In this document: positions 45,764 through 55,850 of the stretch, piece after piece
Layout: the number at the start of each line of letters is the position of its first letter
Position numbering within the stretch: the first letter of the stretch is position 1
Source: Pseudoprimorskyibacter insulae
Lineage (GTDB): Bacteria; Pseudomonadota; Alphaproteobacteria; Rhodobacterales; Rhodobacteraceae
Reading direction: 5' to 3'
Assembly (NCBI RefSeq): GCF_900302505.1
Contig: NZ_OMOJ01000004.1
Span: forward strand, 275,708 to 339,707
Length of the DNA stretch: 64,000 nt
The notes under the pieces: generated by a model
Databases searched by the model: none
What the model was told of the DNA's origin: nothing
The model's input: the letters and a program-made list of their open reading frames with translations, nothing else
Made by a program: the position numbers and the translations under genes

Positions 45764-47053
45764 ATGAGCGACGCTTCGCAAGCCACCACTCAGACCAAGC
45801 GCAGCTTTGTGCAAAGCTTGGAACTGGACATGCGCTTGATGGGCATGATTGGCGCTTTCATTCTGATCGCCGTTGCCTTCAACTTCATCACCGGGGGCAA
45901 CTTCCTGTCGCCGCGAAACATCTTCAACCTGACAATTCAAACCGTTTCCGTGGCGATCATGGCCACTGGCATGGTGTTTGTGATCGTCACCCGCCACATC
46001 GACCTATCCGTTGGCGCTGTCCTTGCGATCTGTTCGGCCATTATGGCTATGACGCAGGCGCGTTGGCTGCCCGGTCTGGGCATTGATCTTGGCTCGCCGC
46101 TGATTGCGCCGATCGCCATTCTGATCGGTCTTGCCGTGGGCACCCTGATCGGGGCGTTCAATGGCTGGCTGATTGGCTATCAGGGCATCCCGGCCTTTAT
46201 CGTCACGCTCGGCGGCTTCCTGATCTGGCGCTATGCCGGTTGGTATCTGACCCAAGGCCAGACGATTGCCCCGCTGAACGAAACCTTCATCCTGTTTGGC
46301 GGCTCCGAAGGCACTCTGGGCGAGGCACTTAGCTGGGTCGTTGGCATTCTTGCCGCCATCGCCGCCGTCTACGGTGTCTGGGCCGCACGTCAAAGCCGCA
46401 TCCGCCACGAATTCCCCACCAAACCGCTCTGGGCCGAATTCTCGCTCGCCGGTATCGCGGTGGTGGCCATTCTTGGCTTTGTCGCCACGCTAAACGCCTA
46501 TAGCATTCCCAAAGGCAAACTGCGCCGCATGTTCGAAGCCCGCGGCGAGGTGATGCCGGACGGCTTTACCCAAGGCCACGGCCTGCCGATTTCGGTGCTG
46601 ATCCTGATCCTTGTGGCGGTTGTGATGACCATCGTCGCCCGCAAAACCCGCCTTGGCCGTTATATCTTTGCCACCGGCGGCAACCCGGATGCGGCGGAAC
46701 TGTCGGGCATCAACACCCGCCTTCTGACGGTCAAAGTCTTTGCGATCATGGGCTTCCTTTGCGCGCTATCCGCTGTCGTAGCCCAGGCCCGTCTGCAAAG
46801 CCACGCCAATGACATCGGCACGCTGGACGAATTGCGCGTGATCGCGGCGGCCGTTATCGGCGGCACGGCCCTATCGGGCGGCGCTGGCACCATCTATGGC
46901 GCGATCCTTGGCGCATTGATCATGCAATCGCTGACATCGGGCATGGGCATGGTCGGTGTCGACAGCCCGCTGCAAAACATCGTCGTCGGTGCCGTTCTGG
47001 TCTTTGCCGTCTGGATCGACATTCAATATCGCAAGCGTACGGGGATTAAGTGA
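45764..47053 (+). CDS. xylH: D-xylose ABC transporter permease
   Basis: A 429-residue inner-membrane permease of the BPD_transp_2 (ribose/xylose) family with about ten or more hydrophobic helices. Diagnostic segments are [29 protein letters not shown], the [21 protein letters not shown] region, and the C-terminal [26 protein letters not shown] charged insert near residues 205-225 and 250-270 is typical of XylH and makes it longer than RbsC. The stop codon overlaps the xylG start (TGATG). Confidence 0.94.
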   Translation: MSDASQATTQTKRSFVQSLELDMRLMGMIGAFILIAVAFNFITGGNFLSPRNIFNLTIQTVSVAIMATGMVFVIVTRHIDLSVGAVLAICSAIMAMTQARWLPGLGIDLGSPLIAPIAILIGLAVGTLIGAFNGWLIGYQGIPAFIVTLGGFLIWRYAGWYLTQGQTIAPLNETFILFGGSEGTLGEALSWVVGILAAIAAVYGVWAARQSRIRHEFPTKPLWAEFSLAGIAVVAILGFVATLNAYSIPKGKLRRMFEARGEVMPDGFTQGHGLPISVLILILVAVVMTIVARKTRLGRYIFATGGNPDAAELSGINTRLLTVKVFAIMGFLCALSAVVAQARLQSHANDIGTLDELRVIAAAVIGGTALSGGAGTIYGAILGALIMQSLTSGMGMVGVDSPLQNIVVGAVLVFAVWIDIQYRKRTGIK

Positions 47054-47826
47054 TGACCATTGATCGTTCCGGAACTCCGCTGGTCGAAATGCGCAACATG
47101 TCGATCTCGTTCGGCGGGATCAACGCGGTCGACGACGTGTCGGTTGACCTTTATCCCGGCGAAGTTGTCGGCCTTCTGGGCCACAACGGCGCGGGCAAAT
47201 CGACCCTGATCAAGATGCTGTCGGGCGCGTATAAGCCCAGTGGCGGCCAGATCTTTGTGGACGGCAACCCCGTTCAGATCCATTCGCCCCGCGACGCACG
47301 CGAGTTGAACATCGAAACCATCTACCAGACGCTGGCCTTGGCCGACAATCTGGACGCCGCATCGAACCTGTTCCTCGGGCGCGAGCTGATCTCGCCGTTG
47401 GGGTTTGTCGATGACGCCGCGATGGAGGCCGAGACCCGCAAAATCATGGGCCGCCTGAACCCGAACTTCCGCAAGTTCGCAGCGCCCGTGTCGGCCCTGT
47501 CGGGCGGTCAGCGCCAGTCGGTGGCCATTGCCCGCGCTGTCTATTTCAACGCCCGTATCCTGATCATGGACGAACCCACCGCCGCGCTTGGCCCGCACGA
47601 AACGCAGATGGTGGCCGAGCTGATCCAACAGCTGAAGGCTGAAGGCATCGGCATTTTCCTGATCGACCACGACGTGCACGCCGTGATGGAGCTTTGCGAC
47701 CGTGCCAGCGTGATGAAAAACGGCAAACTGGTCGGCACCGTGGACATCCCCGATGTCACCGATGACGACCTGCTGTCGATGATCATCCTTGGCAAGAAAC
47801 CCGGCGAAGACGCCAACGCAGACTGA
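47053..47826 (+). CDS. xylG: D-xylose ABC transporter ATPase, single-domain XylG
   Basis: A 257-residue ATPase. Walker [10 protein letters not shown] is at residues 43-51, the signature [13 protein letters not shown] and Walker [14 protein letters not shown] follow, and the H-loop is IDHDVH. E. coli XylG is a tandem two-domain protein of about 510 residues; this one has a single domain, so it would work as a homodimer. It is not a truncation: the operon continues 11 bases later and the domain is complete through the C-terminus. The ATG at 47053 overlaps the xylH stop; the GTG at 47050 is the alternative. Confidence 0.9.
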   Translation: MTIDRSGTPLVEMRNMSISFGGINAVDDVSVDLYPGEVVGLLGHNGAGKSTLIKMLSGAYKPSGGQIFVDGNPVQIHSPRDARELNIETIYQTLALADNLDAASNLFLGRELISPLGFVDDAAMEAETRKIMGRLNPNFRKFAAPVSALSGGQRQSVAIARAVYFNARILIMDEPTAALGPHETQMVAELIQQLKAEGIGIFLIDHDVHAVMELCDRASVMKNGKLVGTVDIPDVTDDDLLSMIILGKKPGEDANAD

Positions 47827-47837
47827 AAGACACTGAT

Positions 47838-49145
47838 ATGAGCACTGGATTTTTCGACGGCATTTCCAAAGTCGCCTATGAAGGCCCCAACAGCGATAAC
47901 CCGCTGGCCTTCAAACACTACAACCCCGACGAAGTCGTCATGGGCAAGCGGATGGAAGACCATCTGCGCTTTGCCGCCGCGTGGTGGCATTCGTTCGCGT
48001 GGGAAGGCGGCGACCCCTTCGGCGGTCTGACCTTCGAACGGCCCTGGCACCCCCAGGACAACATGGAGCGCGCCAAGCTGAAGGCCGATGTGGCGTTTGA
48101 GATGTTCGACATCCTCAACGTTCCCTTCTTCTGCTGGCACGATGCCGACATCCGCCCCGAACAGGGCAGCTATGAAGGCAACCTGCGCACGCTGGAAGAA
48201 ATCACCGATTATATCTGCGGCAAGATGGAAACCTCGAAGACCAAGTGTCTTTGGGGGACGGCCAACATGTTCAGCCACCGCCGCTGGATGGCCGGTGCCA
48301 GCACCAACCCCGATCCCGAGGTGTTCGCCTTTGCCGCTGCAACGGTGAAATCCTGCATGGACGCAACGCACAAAATGGGCGGCGCGAACTATGTTCTGTG
48401 GGGCGGCCGTGAAGGCTATGAAACCCTGCTGAACACCGATCTGGGTCAGGAACTGGACCACATGGGCCGTTTCCTGAACATGGTTGTCGATTACAAACAC
48501 AAGATCGGCTTCAAAGGCACGATCTTGGTGGAACCGAAGCCGCAGGAGCCCAGCAAGCACCAGTATGACTATGACGCGGCGACCTGCATCGGGTTCCTGC
48601 GTAAATACGGGCTTGAGAACGAGGTAAAGCTGAACCTTGAACAGGGTCATGCCATCCTTGCCGGGCATTCGTTCGAACACGAACTGGCTGTCGCTGCCGC
48701 CGAAGGCATGCTGGGCAGCATCGACATGAACCGCAACGACTATCAGTCCGGCTGGGACACCGACCAGTTCCCGAACAACGTTCCCGAAACGGCGCTGGCC
48801 TATTACCACGTCCTGAAATCGGGCGGGTTCAGCACTGGCGGCACCAACTTTGATTCCAAGCTGCGCCGTCAGTCGCTGGATGCAGAAGACCTGATCGCCG
48901 GTCATATCGGCGGTATGGATGTCTGCGCCCGCGGCCTGAAAGCCGCCGCTGCCATGCTCGAAGATGGCGGTTTGGAAAAGGCCCTGTCCGATCGCTATGC
49001 CGGTTGGGAAACCGAGGGCGCCAAGGCCATGCTGAACAGCGATCTGGACAGCATCACCCAGCGCGTTCTGGCCGAAGGGGTCAACCCGCAGCCCCGTTCG
49101 GGCCGTCAGGAAATCTTGGAAAACTACGTCAACAAGTTCGTCTGA
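47838..49145 (+). CDS. xylA: Xylose isomerase
   Basis: A 435-residue class II xylose isomerase converting D-xylose to D-xylulose with two divalent metals. Motifs are [31 protein letters not shown] (catalytic His), [33 protein letters not shown] (metal ligands) and [18 protein letters not shown]. Length is standard for class II. It is the last gene of the xylose operon, followed by a strong terminator. No xylulokinase gene (xylB) is in the window, so it must lie elsewhere or the kinases of the next cluster serve. Confidence 0.97.
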   Translation: MSTGFFDGISKVAYEGPNSDNPLAFKHYNPDEVVMGKRMEDHLRFAAAWWHSFAWEGGDPFGGLTFERPWHPQDNMERAKLKADVAFEMFDILNVPFFCWHDADIRPEQGSYEGNLRTLEEITDYICGKMETSKTKCLWGTANMFSHRRWMAGASTNPDPEVFAFAAATVKSCMDATHKMGGANYVLWGGREGYETLLNTDLGQELDHMGRFLNMVVDYKHKIGFKGTILVEPKPQEPSKHQYDYDAATCIGFLRKYGLENEVKLNLEQGHAILAGHSFEHELAVAAAEGMLGSIDMNRNDYQSGWDTDQFPNNVPETALAYYHVLKSGGFSTGGTNFDSKLRRQSLDAEDLIAGHIGGMDVCARGLKAAAAMLEDGGLEKALSDRYAGWETEGAKAMLNSDLDSITQRVLAEGVNPQPRSGRQEILENYVNKFV

Positions 49146-49171
49146 GCCTGACGTAAATCGCAAAATCAACG

Positions 49172-49205
49172 CCGCGCCCTGTCACCGGGGCGCGGTTTTC
49201 TTTTG
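49172..49205 (+). terminator. Intrinsic terminator of the xylose operon
   Basis: CCGCGCCC at 49172-49179 pairs with GGGCGCGG at 49188-49195, followed by TTTTCTTTT. Confidence 0.88.
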
Positions 49206-49217
49206 GCCGATTGACGC

Positions 49218-49254
49218 GCGCAAAACAAAAGCCCCTGCCGGGCGGCAAGGGCTT
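49218..49254 (-). terminator. Intrinsic terminator of the polyol importer operon (minus strand)
   Basis: Arms at 49229-49239 and 49244-49254 (AAGCCC-TGCC with GGCA-GGGCTT, one mismatch) form a stem which, read on the minus strand, is followed by TTTTGTTTTG. It ends the HAD gene transcript, back to back with the xylA terminator. Confidence 0.8.
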
Positions 49255-49278
49255 GGAACACGTCACAAACAGTGGCGT

Positions 49279-49962
49279 TTACAAAATTTCGGCGGCCACC
49301 TCGGCGAGGGTTTCAACAACCACATCAGCCCCCGCTGCGCGCAGCCGGTCGGCATGTCTGTCGCGCTGCCCGTCCAGATGCGACCCGCCGACAAAGCCAA
49401 TGGCCCGCATTCCAGCCGCTTTTGCGCCTTTGATCCCGTGCGGGGAATCTTCAACCACCACACAGGCGGCGGGCTTGGCTTCCAGTCGGGATGCAGCCAG
49501 TTCAAACAGATCCGGGGCGGGTTTGCCCTTGGCCACCTCATCCGCGCTACAGGCGGCATCGGTGAAATACCCGTCAATCGCGACAGTGCGCAGGGTGATC
49601 CCCATCCGTTTCAGCGATCCGCCAGTGGCAATAGCCAGCCCCAGCCCCTGCCCCTGCAATTGCGCCAACAAGGCATCTGCCCCGTCGATCCGGCGCAGCT
49701 TGGTCTGATACCAGTCGAATAGCCGCGCCTCGACCCGATCCGCAAAGTCGGCCGGGCAAGGTTTGCCCAGCCGTTTGGTCACGTAATCGCTGATGACCTT
49801 CATCGACACGCCCAGAAACTGCGATCCGATCTCCTCGGCGGTGGCGTCTGTCACGCCCAAGTCGCGCATGACCGATGCGACGGCTTCCAGCGACAAAGGT
49901 TCGCTATCCACCAGACATCCATCCAGATCGAAGATCACTGCTTCGGTTACGTGTTCACCCAT
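49279..49962 (-). CDS. HAD family (subfamily IA) sugar phosphatase/phosphatase
   Basis: A 227-residue haloacid dehalogenase-type hydrolase. Motif I is FDLDGCLVDSE with nucleophile Asp, motif II is AIATGG, the Lys motif is KGKPAPDLFELAA, and motif III is VVVEDSPHGIKGAKAAGM. The cap is the helical C1 type. Such enzymes dephosphorylate small sugar phosphates or phosphoglycolate. It follows the ABC ATPase gene after ten bases and is the last gene of the polyol operon. In Rhodobacter sphaeroides the sorbitol/mannitol (smo) operon likewise includes a HAD-like gene, so a role in removing dead-end sugar phosphates is plausible. Confidence 0.88.
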   Translation of the reverse strand: MGEHVTEAVIFDLDGCLVDSEPLSLEAVASVMRDLGVTDATAEEIGSQFLGVSMKVISDYVTKRLGKPCPADFADRVEARLFDWYQTKLRRIDGADALLAQLQGQGLGLAIATGGSLKRMGITLRTVAIDGYFTDAACSADEVAKGKPAPDLFELAASRLEAKPAACVVVEDSPHGIKGAKAAGMRAIGFVGGSHLDGQRDRHADRLRAAGADVVVETLAEVAAEIL

Positions 49963-49972
49963 CTATTCTGCC

Positions 49973-51034
49973 TCAAATGCGTTGCTCGCTCGTGCGGTCG
50001 AACACATGTACATTGGCAGGGTCAATAATGAAACCGATCTGCTGCCCCGGCTTGGCAAAAATCCGATCTTTTACAACGGCATCCAGCAAATCTTTGCCGG
50101 ATTTGGCGAAGACCTGCGTTTCTGATCCGGTAGGCTCGGTCACCACGACTTTGACAGGCACACCGGCGTCGCCGATCTGGATATGTTCGGGCCGAATTCC
50201 ATAGACGATCCCCTGCCCCACAGTGGCGGAAGTGTCCGGCAAAGGCAGCGTCAAACCGCTGTCCGACGCAAAGACCTTGGCCCCGTCCGCCATATCCACC
50301 TTGCCATGGATAAAGTTCATCGAGGGCGATCCGATAAAGCCCGCCACAAAAACATTCGCCGGGTTGTCATAGAGATCGAGCGGCGATCCGATCTGTTCTA
50401 CCCTGCCGTCACGCATCACTACGATCTTGTCGGCCATGGTCATCGCTTCGATCTGATCGTGGGTCACATAGACGATGGTTGTGCCAAGACGCTGATGCAG
50501 TTCCTTGATCTCAACCCGCATGGTCACGCGCAGCTTGGCGTCAAGGTTCGACAGCGGCTCATCGAACAGGAAAACCTGCGGGTCGCGCACAATGGCGCGA
50601 CCCATGGCAACCCGCTGGCGTTGGCCGCCAGACAATTGCTTGGGATAGCGGTCCAGCAAATGGGCAAGATCCAGGATCTCTGCCGCCCGAGTTACCTTTT
50701 CCTTGATTTCCGCCGCAGGCCGCTTGGCCATTTTCAGCGGAAAGCCAATGTTGTCGAACACCGTTTTATGCGGGTAGAGCGCATAGCTTTGAAACACCAT
50801 GGCAATGTCGCGTTCCTTGGGCGGAACATCATTCACCACGCGCGACCCGATCGAGATTTCGCCGTCGCTGATTTCCTCAAGCCCTGCCAGCATCCGCAGC
50901 AAAGTTGATTTGCCGCAACCGGACGGGCCGACAAGGACCACGAATTCGCCGTCATCAATATCGACGCTGACGCCGTGCATCACCTGCACAGAGCCGTATC
51001 GCTTGATAACATTGTCAATTTTTACGTTGGCCAA
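49973..51034 (-). CDS. Polyol/sugar ABC transporter ATPase (MalK/UgpC/SmoK type)
   Basis: A 353-residue ATPase with Walker [10 protein letters not shown] at residues 36-44, the [16 protein letters not shown]-loop region, signature [19 protein letters not shown], Walker [17 protein letters not shown] and the H-loop VTHDQ. A C-terminal TOBE/OB regulatory domain (about 235-353) contains GIRPEHIQ. It energises import by the two permeases encoded upstream in the same operon. It belongs to the CUT1 class. It starts 14 bases after the dehydrogenase gene. Confidence 0.94.
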   Translation of the reverse strand: MANVKIDNVIKRYGSVQVMHGVSVDIDDGEFVVLVGPSGCGKSTLLRMLAGLEEISDGEISIGSRVVNDVPPKERDIAMVFQSYALYPHKTVFDNIGFPLKMAKRPAAEIKEKVTRAAEILDLAHLLDRYPKQLSGGQRQRVAMGRAIVRDPQVFLFDEPLSNLDAKLRVTMRVEIKELHQRLGTTIVYVTHDQIEAMTMADKIVVMRDGRVEQIGSPLDLYDNPANVFVAGFIGSPSMNFIHGKVDMADGAKVFASDSGLTLPLPDTSATVGQGIVYGIRPEHIQIGDAGVPVKVVVTEPTGSETQVFAKSGKDLLDAVVKDRIFAKPGQQIGFIIDPANVHVFDRTSEQRI

Positions 51035-51048
51035 GGGGGTGGTCCTTT

Positions 51049-52101
51049 CTATTGCGGCAGCACGATCTGCATCTTCACATCCGCGGGCGGGGCCGACGCG
51101 GCAATTTCGAAGGCGCGGACGCTGTCTTCAAAGTCGAATGTTCTGGTGATCAGGGGTTTAACGTCAATCGCGCCGCTGGACAGCATGCCAACGCAGCGCG
51201 GAAAGACGTGGGCATAGCGGAAGATGTTTTCGACCCGCGCTTCGCGCACCATGGCAGCGCCTGCATCATACTGGATCGGGTCGGGCTGGCCGCCAATCAT
51301 GACGACGCAGCCGCCGGGCGCTAGCGGTTCAAACACGGTCCGCGCGGCATGTGGGCTGCCGGTGGCTTCGAACACGATATCCGCGCCCCAACCTGCGGTT
51401 TCACGCTTCACGATCTGCACCATGTCCTGCGCCGGGATCTGAATGGGTGTGATGGCGGGGCTGAGGCTGGCGGCGATGTCCAGTTTCTTTTCGGCCAGAT
51501 CGGTCACGAATACCCGTGCACATCCTGCGGCCAGCGCCGATAGCGCGGTGACCAGACCAATCGGCCCTGCCCCCATCACAATCGCCACATCGCCCGGCTT
51601 AACCCGCGCTTTGGTCGCGGCATGCACGCCTACGGCCAAAGGTTCGACCATCGCTGCCTCGGCAAAGCTGACATCGTCCGGCAGTTTGAACGTGAAGGCC
51701 TCGGGATGCACGCAGGTTGGGCGCAAGATGCCATGCACGGGCGGCGTGGCCCAGAACTGCACCGCCGGGTCGATGTTGTACATGCCAAGGCGGGTCGCGC
51801 GGCTGTTTGGGTCCGGGATGCCCGGCTCCATGCAGACGCGATCACCAATGGTCAGCGTTGAAACGTCTGACCCCACTTCGATCACCGTGCCTGAGGCTTC
51901 GTGCCCTAGGATCATCGGCGCGTTCACCACGAAGGGGCCGATCTTGCCATGGGTGTAGTAATGCACGTCCGACCCGCAAATGCCGACCGTGTGCAGCTTG
52001 ATCCGCACGTCGCGGGGGCCGAGCGTTTCTTCGGCTTTGGAAATGGCCGGGAAATCGCGCAGGGACAGTTCGTCTTTACGCTCCAGCACAAGCGATTTCA
52101 T
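51049..52101 (-). CDS. Zinc-dependent polyol dehydrogenase (xylitol/sorbitol dehydrogenase family)
   Basis: A 350-residue medium-chain dehydrogenase. The catalytic zinc site is seen in [24 protein letters not shown] and ILGHEASG, with the third ligand Glu in [12 protein letters not shown]. The Rossmann motif is [16 protein letters not shown] and the acidic residue VTDLAEKK favours NAD. The [11 protein letters not shown] stretch is typical of bacterial xylitol and related polyol dehydrogenases. The four structural-zinc cysteines are missing: the corresponding [18 protein letters not shown] loop has none. In Agrobacterium a member of this Pfam family (PF00107) oxidises D-altritol to D-tagatose next to similar genes. 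The real substrate here is open (xylitol, galactitol, altritol, sorbitol). Confidence 0.88.
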   Translation of the reverse strand: MKSLVLERKDELSLRDFPAISKAEETLGPRDVRIKLHTVGICGSDVHYYTHGKIGPFVVNAPMILGHEASGTVIEVGSDVSTLTIGDRVCMEPGIPDPNSRATRLGMYNIDPAVQFWATPPVHGILRPTCVHPEAFTFKLPDDVSFAEAAMVEPLAVGVHAATKARVKPGDVAIVMGAGPIGLVTALSALAAGCARVFVTDLAEKKLDIAASLSPAITPIQIPAQDMVQIVKRETAGWGADIVFEATGSPHAARTVFEPLAPGGCVVMIGGQPDPIQYDAGAAMVREARVENIFRYAHVFPRCVGMLSSGAIDVKPLITRTFDFEDSVRAFEIAASAPPADVKMQIVLPQ

Positions 52102-52105
52102 TGGC

Positions 52106-52351
52106 TTACCCCTTTCTGATAATGACGACGGCCAAGGCCAACGCGATGATATTGGAAATCCAGATCGACAGGCCCACTGGTTCCACGAACCGGAACCAGA
52201 ACAAGGACAGCGCCACCCAGATCACGACCGAGATGAACAAACGGTCAAACCAGTTGGTCTCGATCGGCAGGAAACCAACCTTGGGCGGCTGCGTCTTTGG
52301 GGCCTCGTCTTCGTGCTGGGCCGATGCCAGCGGCGTTTCATGCTGTGTCAT
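52106..52351 (-). CDS. Small membrane protein of the polyol ABC operon
   Basis: An 81-residue protein with a polar N-terminal 30 residues and two hydrophobic helices (about residues 36-55 and 60-78: [22 protein letters not shown] and [17 protein letters not shown]). I do not know a function. Small two-helix proteins of this kind occur inside some alphaproteobacterial CUT1-type polyol/glycerol importer operons; this one sits between the permease and dehydrogenase genes with four- and three-base gaps, so it is very probably a component or assembly factor of the importer. The start at 52351 overlaps nothing and the spacing argues that it is real. Confidence 0.8.
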   Translation of the reverse strand: MTQHETPLASAQHEDEAPKTQPPKVGFLPIETNWFDRLFISVVIWVALSLFWFRFVEPVGLSIWISNIIALALAVVIIRKG

Positions 52352-52354
52352 CGG

Positions 52355-53191
52355 TTATCCTTTCACCGCGCCAAAGGTCAGGCCGGTCACGATATGCTTT
52401 TGCACCATGCCAAAGACGATCAGGGCCGGGATCAGGGTAAAGACCGAAATCGTCGCCATGATCCCCCATTCCGTGCCGGTGGTGGTGACATATTCCGACA
52501 GGCCCGTTGTCAGGGTCCGGGCGTTGAAGTTGGTCAGGGTCGCAGCCAGCAGATATTCGTTCCAGGCAAAGACCCAGGTCAGGATCAGCGTGACAGCAAG
52601 CCCCGGACGGCACAGCGGAAAGACGACCTCGGTGATCACTTTCCACGCACTGGCCCCGTCGACATAGGCCGCCTCGTCCAGCTCTTTCGGGATGCCGTCG
52701 ACCGTTGGACGCAGGGTCCAAATGGCGAACGGCAGGTTGAAGGTACAATAGACAAGGATCATCCCGATCCGCGTATCCAGCAGCCGGAAATCGCCCACCG
52801 CATAGACCTGCGTCATCAGCAGGAACAGCGGCAGCAGAAACACGGCAGGCGGGGCCATACGGTTGGTGATGGTCCAGAAGAACAGGCTTTCCTTGCCCGC
52901 CATGTTGAAGCGCGAAAGCGCATAGCAGGCAAAGAACCCAAGGAGCGTGCAGAGCACCGCATTGCCGGTCGAAATTACCAGTGAATTGACCATGTAACTG
53001 CGCAGCAGACGGTCGCCCCACACCTTGGCGTAGTTGCCCCAGTACGGGTCCGACAGGATAACATCAGGCGTGGAAAACAGCTGAACAGCGGGTTTCACCG
53101 AAATCACGAACAGCCAGTAAATCGGGAACAGGGTCAGAAAGCTGACCAGAACCCAGAATACGATGGCAAGGACCGGGCGGTTCTTTTTCAT
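52355..53191 (-). CDS. Polyol ABC transporter permease 2 (MalG-type)
   Basis: A 278-residue inner-membrane permease, six helices, MalG/SmoG class. The EAA loop contacting the ATPase is EAAYVDGASAWKVITEVVFPLCRPG. An N-terminal helix (LAIVFWVLVSFLTLFPIYWLFVISVKP) and the AWNEYLLAATLT motif are typical. ATG at 53191 (MKKNRPVL) is five bases after the other permease's stop; the frame's earlier start at 53248 would overlap it heavily. Confidence 0.93.
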   Translation of the reverse strand: MKKNRPVLAIVFWVLVSFLTLFPIYWLFVISVKPAVQLFSTPDVILSDPYWGNYAKVWGDRLLRSYMVNSLVISTGNAVLCTLLGFFACYALSRFNMAGKESLFFWTITNRMAPPAVFLLPLFLLMTQVYAVGDFRLLDTRIGMILVYCTFNLPFAIWTLRPTVDGIPKELDEAAYVDGASAWKVITEVVFPLCRPGLAVTLILTWVFAWNEYLLAATLTNFNARTLTTGLSEYVTTTGTEWGIMATISVFTLIPALIVFGMVQKHIVTGLTFGAVKG

Positions 53192-53196
53192 CAGTC

Positions 53197-54075
53197 TCAG
53201 TCCTTCTTGGTGTTGCGGGGGGCCAGCATGGTCACATAGAGCAACCAACAGGCGACAATCGTCAGGTACAGAACGATCACCGAAATCGTCGATCCGTAGC
53301 CGTAGTTCGTTTTCGGGAACACCTCGCGGAAGATGTGTACGCCAACAAAACGTGTGGCCGATCCGGGGCCGCCGCCGGTCAACATCCAGACCTCATCCAC
53401 GGTGCGCAGCGCGTCCATCAGGCGGATAAAGACCGTCGCCACAACCGCAGGCGCGATCATCGGCACCGTGATGTGAAAGAAGATCTGGCGCTTGTTCGCC
53501 CCGTCGATCTGGGCTTGTTCAAACGGATCTTGCGGCAGAGACACCAGCGCAGCGATCAAGGTCAGCGTGACCAGCGGCGTCCAGTGCCAGATGTCCATGA
53601 CAACGATGGTGGCAAAGGCCGCGAAAGACGAGGTACCGATATTGACCGACAGGCCAAACCATTCGTTCAGATAATGCGGGATGATCCCGATTGAGGGGGT
53701 CATCATCAGCTTCCAGACAGACCCGACGATGATCGGGGCCATGATCAGCGGCAGCGTATGAATGGTGCGAAAAATCGCCTTGCCGGGGAATTCCTTCATG
53801 AAGGCCTGCGCCAGAAAATACCCAACGATCAATTCGGACACGACCGCGAAGAATACGAATGTCACCGTGACGCCAACGGAATTCAGAAACTCGGCATCAA
53901 AGACGATTTTGCGAAAATTGTCCGCCCCGTTGAAGATCATCTCGGGGTTGGCGGCGAAGGGGTTCCACGAATGGAACGACACGAACACCACATAGACGAA
54001 CGGCAAGACACCGAAGAAAAACAGAATGACCAGCGTCGGTGCCAGCAGGATCCATCCAAGCCTGTTGGAATGCAT
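53197..54075 (-). CDS. Polyol ABC transporter permease 1 (MalF-type)
   Basis: A 292-residue permease, six helices, MalF/SmoF class. The EAA loop is FEQAQIDGANKRQIFFHITVPMIAP, degenerate in the first residues as usual for this subunit. The N-terminus is LGWILLAPTLVILFFFGVLPFVYVVFVSFHSW and the LTGGGPG motif stands near residue 225. It is preceded by a 121-base gap after the binding-protein gene containing a hairpin (CCACCG at 54113 with CGGTGG at 54137), which can lower expression relative to the binding protein. Confidence 0.93.
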   Translation of the reverse strand: MHSNRLGWILLAPTLVILFFFGVLPFVYVVFVSFHSWNPFAANPEMIFNGADNFRKIVFDAEFLNSVGVTVTFVFFAVVSELIVGYFLAQAFMKEFPGKAIFRTIHTLPLIMAPIIVGSVWKLMMTPSIGIIPHYLNEWFGLSVNIGTSSFAAFATIVVMDIWHWTPLVTLTLIAALVSLPQDPFEQAQIDGANKRQIFFHITVPMIAPAVVATVFIRLMDALRTVDEVWMLTGGGPGSATRFVGVHIFREVFPKTNYGYGSTISVIVLYLTIVACWLLYVTMLAPRNTKKD

Positions 54076-54196
54076 CGGCAGTCCCCCTTTAAGGTACGAT
54101 GCGGAAGTAGAACCACCGTGCGCGGCTGTGCCGGATCGGTGGTGGAAATGGCCGCCGCCACGAAAGGCAGCGGCCCAGTCGCACAGCCAGGGAGGC

Positions 54197-55636
54197 TTAC
54201 TTGCGATAGCCCAGTTCGGTCAGCGACGCCTCGGCCTCGGCTGCCATTTGGTCCAGACCTTCCGACACGTTCAGATCACCGGTCAGGATCTTGTAGAAGG
54301 TCGGTGCGGTGGCTTCGCGCACCTGCGCGTGGAACGGATAGGCCGGCGCGCCCGCGAACAGGTAACCCTTGTCGCGCAGCATGTCGTAGTAGCCGCCCAG
54401 TTCTTCGTTCATCGCCACGACTTTGGGATCGTCATAGGTGGCGGTGTTGGTCACGCGCGGCGCGGCAACGGCCCAGTCGGGCTGAACGTCGTTCTGACCA
54501 ATGTATTCCAGGAACAGCGCTGCGGCCTCTTTCTGCTTTGAGGTCGAAGGCAGACCGAAGGCACCGCCGTCATAATACCCGATGTAGCCATCACCTGCTT
54601 CGGCAGCGGCCATCACACCATCGGCCAGCGGCGGCAGGGCGACGCCCACTTTGCCGACAACCAGCGATTTGGTGTCATCGGCTGCGATCCAACCTGCGTT
54701 TTCACCGTAAACCAGACCTTGGGCCGCGCGGCCCGCGCCAAAGGTCGTACCGACCTCGGTCCAGGTGGACTGGTTCGATTCAGGCGGTGCGTACTGACGC
54801 AGATCCAGCCACCACTGAAGCGCCTCTTTCGCGGTGTCCGAGTTCATCGCGCCGCCATTGGCCACGCTTGCCGCGTAGTTGTTGTTGGCGTCGATGCCCC
54901 AGTTGTAGACGCCAAAGGTCGGCGCAACCGATTCAAAGTATTCGTACCAAGACGCCGGGTGACCGGTGTGGCCCTGAACCGTGGCACCCCACAGCTGCAT
55001 GTCATTGGCCTGACCGTATTCATAGAAGAACTTGGCGATTTCGGTGTATTCGGCATGGGTGGTCGCCGGTGCCAGATCGCGGCCTGTTGCCGCTTTGAAG
55101 GCGGCCTGAATGTCGGCATCGCCGAACAGATCGGTGCGGTACAGGTAGATCTTGATGAAAGCTTCCATCGGGATGCCATAAAGGTGCCCGTTGTCGCCGC
55201 GGAAGTAGTCGGCGAAGGTGGTAAAGTTCGCCTCATCATAGCCGGGTGCCTGCAATTGCGGGTTATCGGCCAGAAGCTGGGTCGTATCGGTCAGGAAGTT
55301 GCGGGCCAGATACGAATAGATGATGTCCTGTTCGATATAGACCATATCATAAATGCCGGTTCCGGCTTCCATGTCCTTGATCGCTTTATCAAACATCTGA
55401 TCCCATGACGTGGTTTCGATATCGACGCGGATGCCTGTCAGCGCTTCGAACTGCGGGGCCAGAACCTCACGAATATACAGCGACGGCGGTGATGATTCCG
55501 TCACACCGCGCAGAGTCACGCCCTGATACGGCTCGGCTGCTTTTTTCCAGAAATCTTCATGTCCACCGGCCAAGGCCGCCCCGGCAGAGACTGCCAGCGC
55601 CAGCGCAGAGACCGCGATTTTATGTGCAAAGCTCAT
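54197..55636 (-). CDS. Polyol ABC transporter substrate-binding protein
   Basis: A 479-residue periplasmic binding protein of the CUT1 (SBP_bac_1) class. The signal peptide is residues 1-23 with cleavage at ALA before GGHEDFW. The mature part shows the family pattern [43 protein letters not shown] and [15 protein letters not shown]. It is the first gene of the minus-strand operon and would decide which polyol enters. Sorbitol/mannitol (SmoE), altritol/galactitol or pentitol binders are all possible; sequence alone does not choose. The promoter lies in the 214 bases shared with the SorC regulator gene. Confidence 0.92.
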   Translation of the reverse strand: MSFAHKIAVSALALAVSAGAALAGGHEDFWKKAAEPYQGVTLRGVTESSPPSLYIREVLAPQFEALTGIRVDIETTSWDQMFDKAIKDMEAGTGIYDMVYIEQDIIYSYLARNFLTDTTQLLADNPQLQAPGYDEANFTTFADYFRGDNGHLYGIPMEAFIKIYLYRTDLFGDADIQAAFKAATGRDLAPATTHAEYTEIAKFFYEYGQANDMQLWGATVQGHTGHPASWYEYFESVAPTFGVYNWGIDANNNYAASVANGGAMNSDTAKEALQWWLDLRQYAPPESNQSTWTEVGTTFGAGRAAQGLVYGENAGWIAADDTKSLVVGKVGVALPPLADGVMAAAEAGDGYIGYYDGGAFGLPSTSKQKEAAALFLEYIGQNDVQPDWAVAAPRVTNTATYDDPKVVAMNEELGGYYDMLRDKGYLFAGAPAYPFHAQVREATAPTFYKILTGDLNVSEGLDQMAAEAEASLTELGYRK

Positions 55637-55723
55637 TCACTTTCCTCCCAAAGGTAACGGGCTGAATCGCGCGCCCTGCCGTCGAAAACAGGGTCGATTC
55701 GCGTCAACTCACGGCGCAAACAT

Positions 55724-55789
55724 GCATTTGTAAATTTCACAATGCAACTGTAATTTTTCCATTTGTATCACTTGCCATACATATGCAAG
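55724..55789. promoter_or_regulatory. Divergent promoter with two dyads, probable SorC operators
   Basis: The spacer between the binding-protein gene (starts 55636, minus) and the regulator (starts 55851, plus) is AT-rich. It holds the imperfect dyad GCATT...AATGC at 55724-55745 (extended symmetry over 22 bases) and the dyad CTTGC-CATACATAT-GCAAG at 55771-55789. CATTTGTA occurs twice (55725 and 55760). These are the best candidates for operators of the SorC-type regulator controlling both arms. Confidence 0.55.
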
Positions 55790-55808
55790 GTATGTCACGT
55801 TCATCGCC

Positions 55809-55836
55809 GATGCGGTAACCAATTGGTCACCGCATC
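55809..55836. promoter_or_regulatory. 28-base near-perfect palindrome just upstream of the regulator start
   Basis: From GATGCGGT at 55809 to ACCGCATC at 55836, centred on CCAATTGG, the sequence is symmetric at all positions except one pair. It ends one base before AGGAGG (55838) and 14 bases before the GTG start at 55851. It could be an autoregulatory operator within the leader or an RNA hairpin touching the ribosome binding site. Confidence 0.7.
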
Positions 55837-55850
55837 CAGGAGGAAACACC

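Noticed and set aside
47053..47826. xylG as a truncated or frameshifted gene
   Set aside because: The single domain is complete with all motifs, and both flanking junctions are tight, so it is a natural single-domain form.
47541..49169. A 542-codon minus-strand frame opposite xylG/xylA
   Set aside because: Antisense of two well-recognised genes; no family features.
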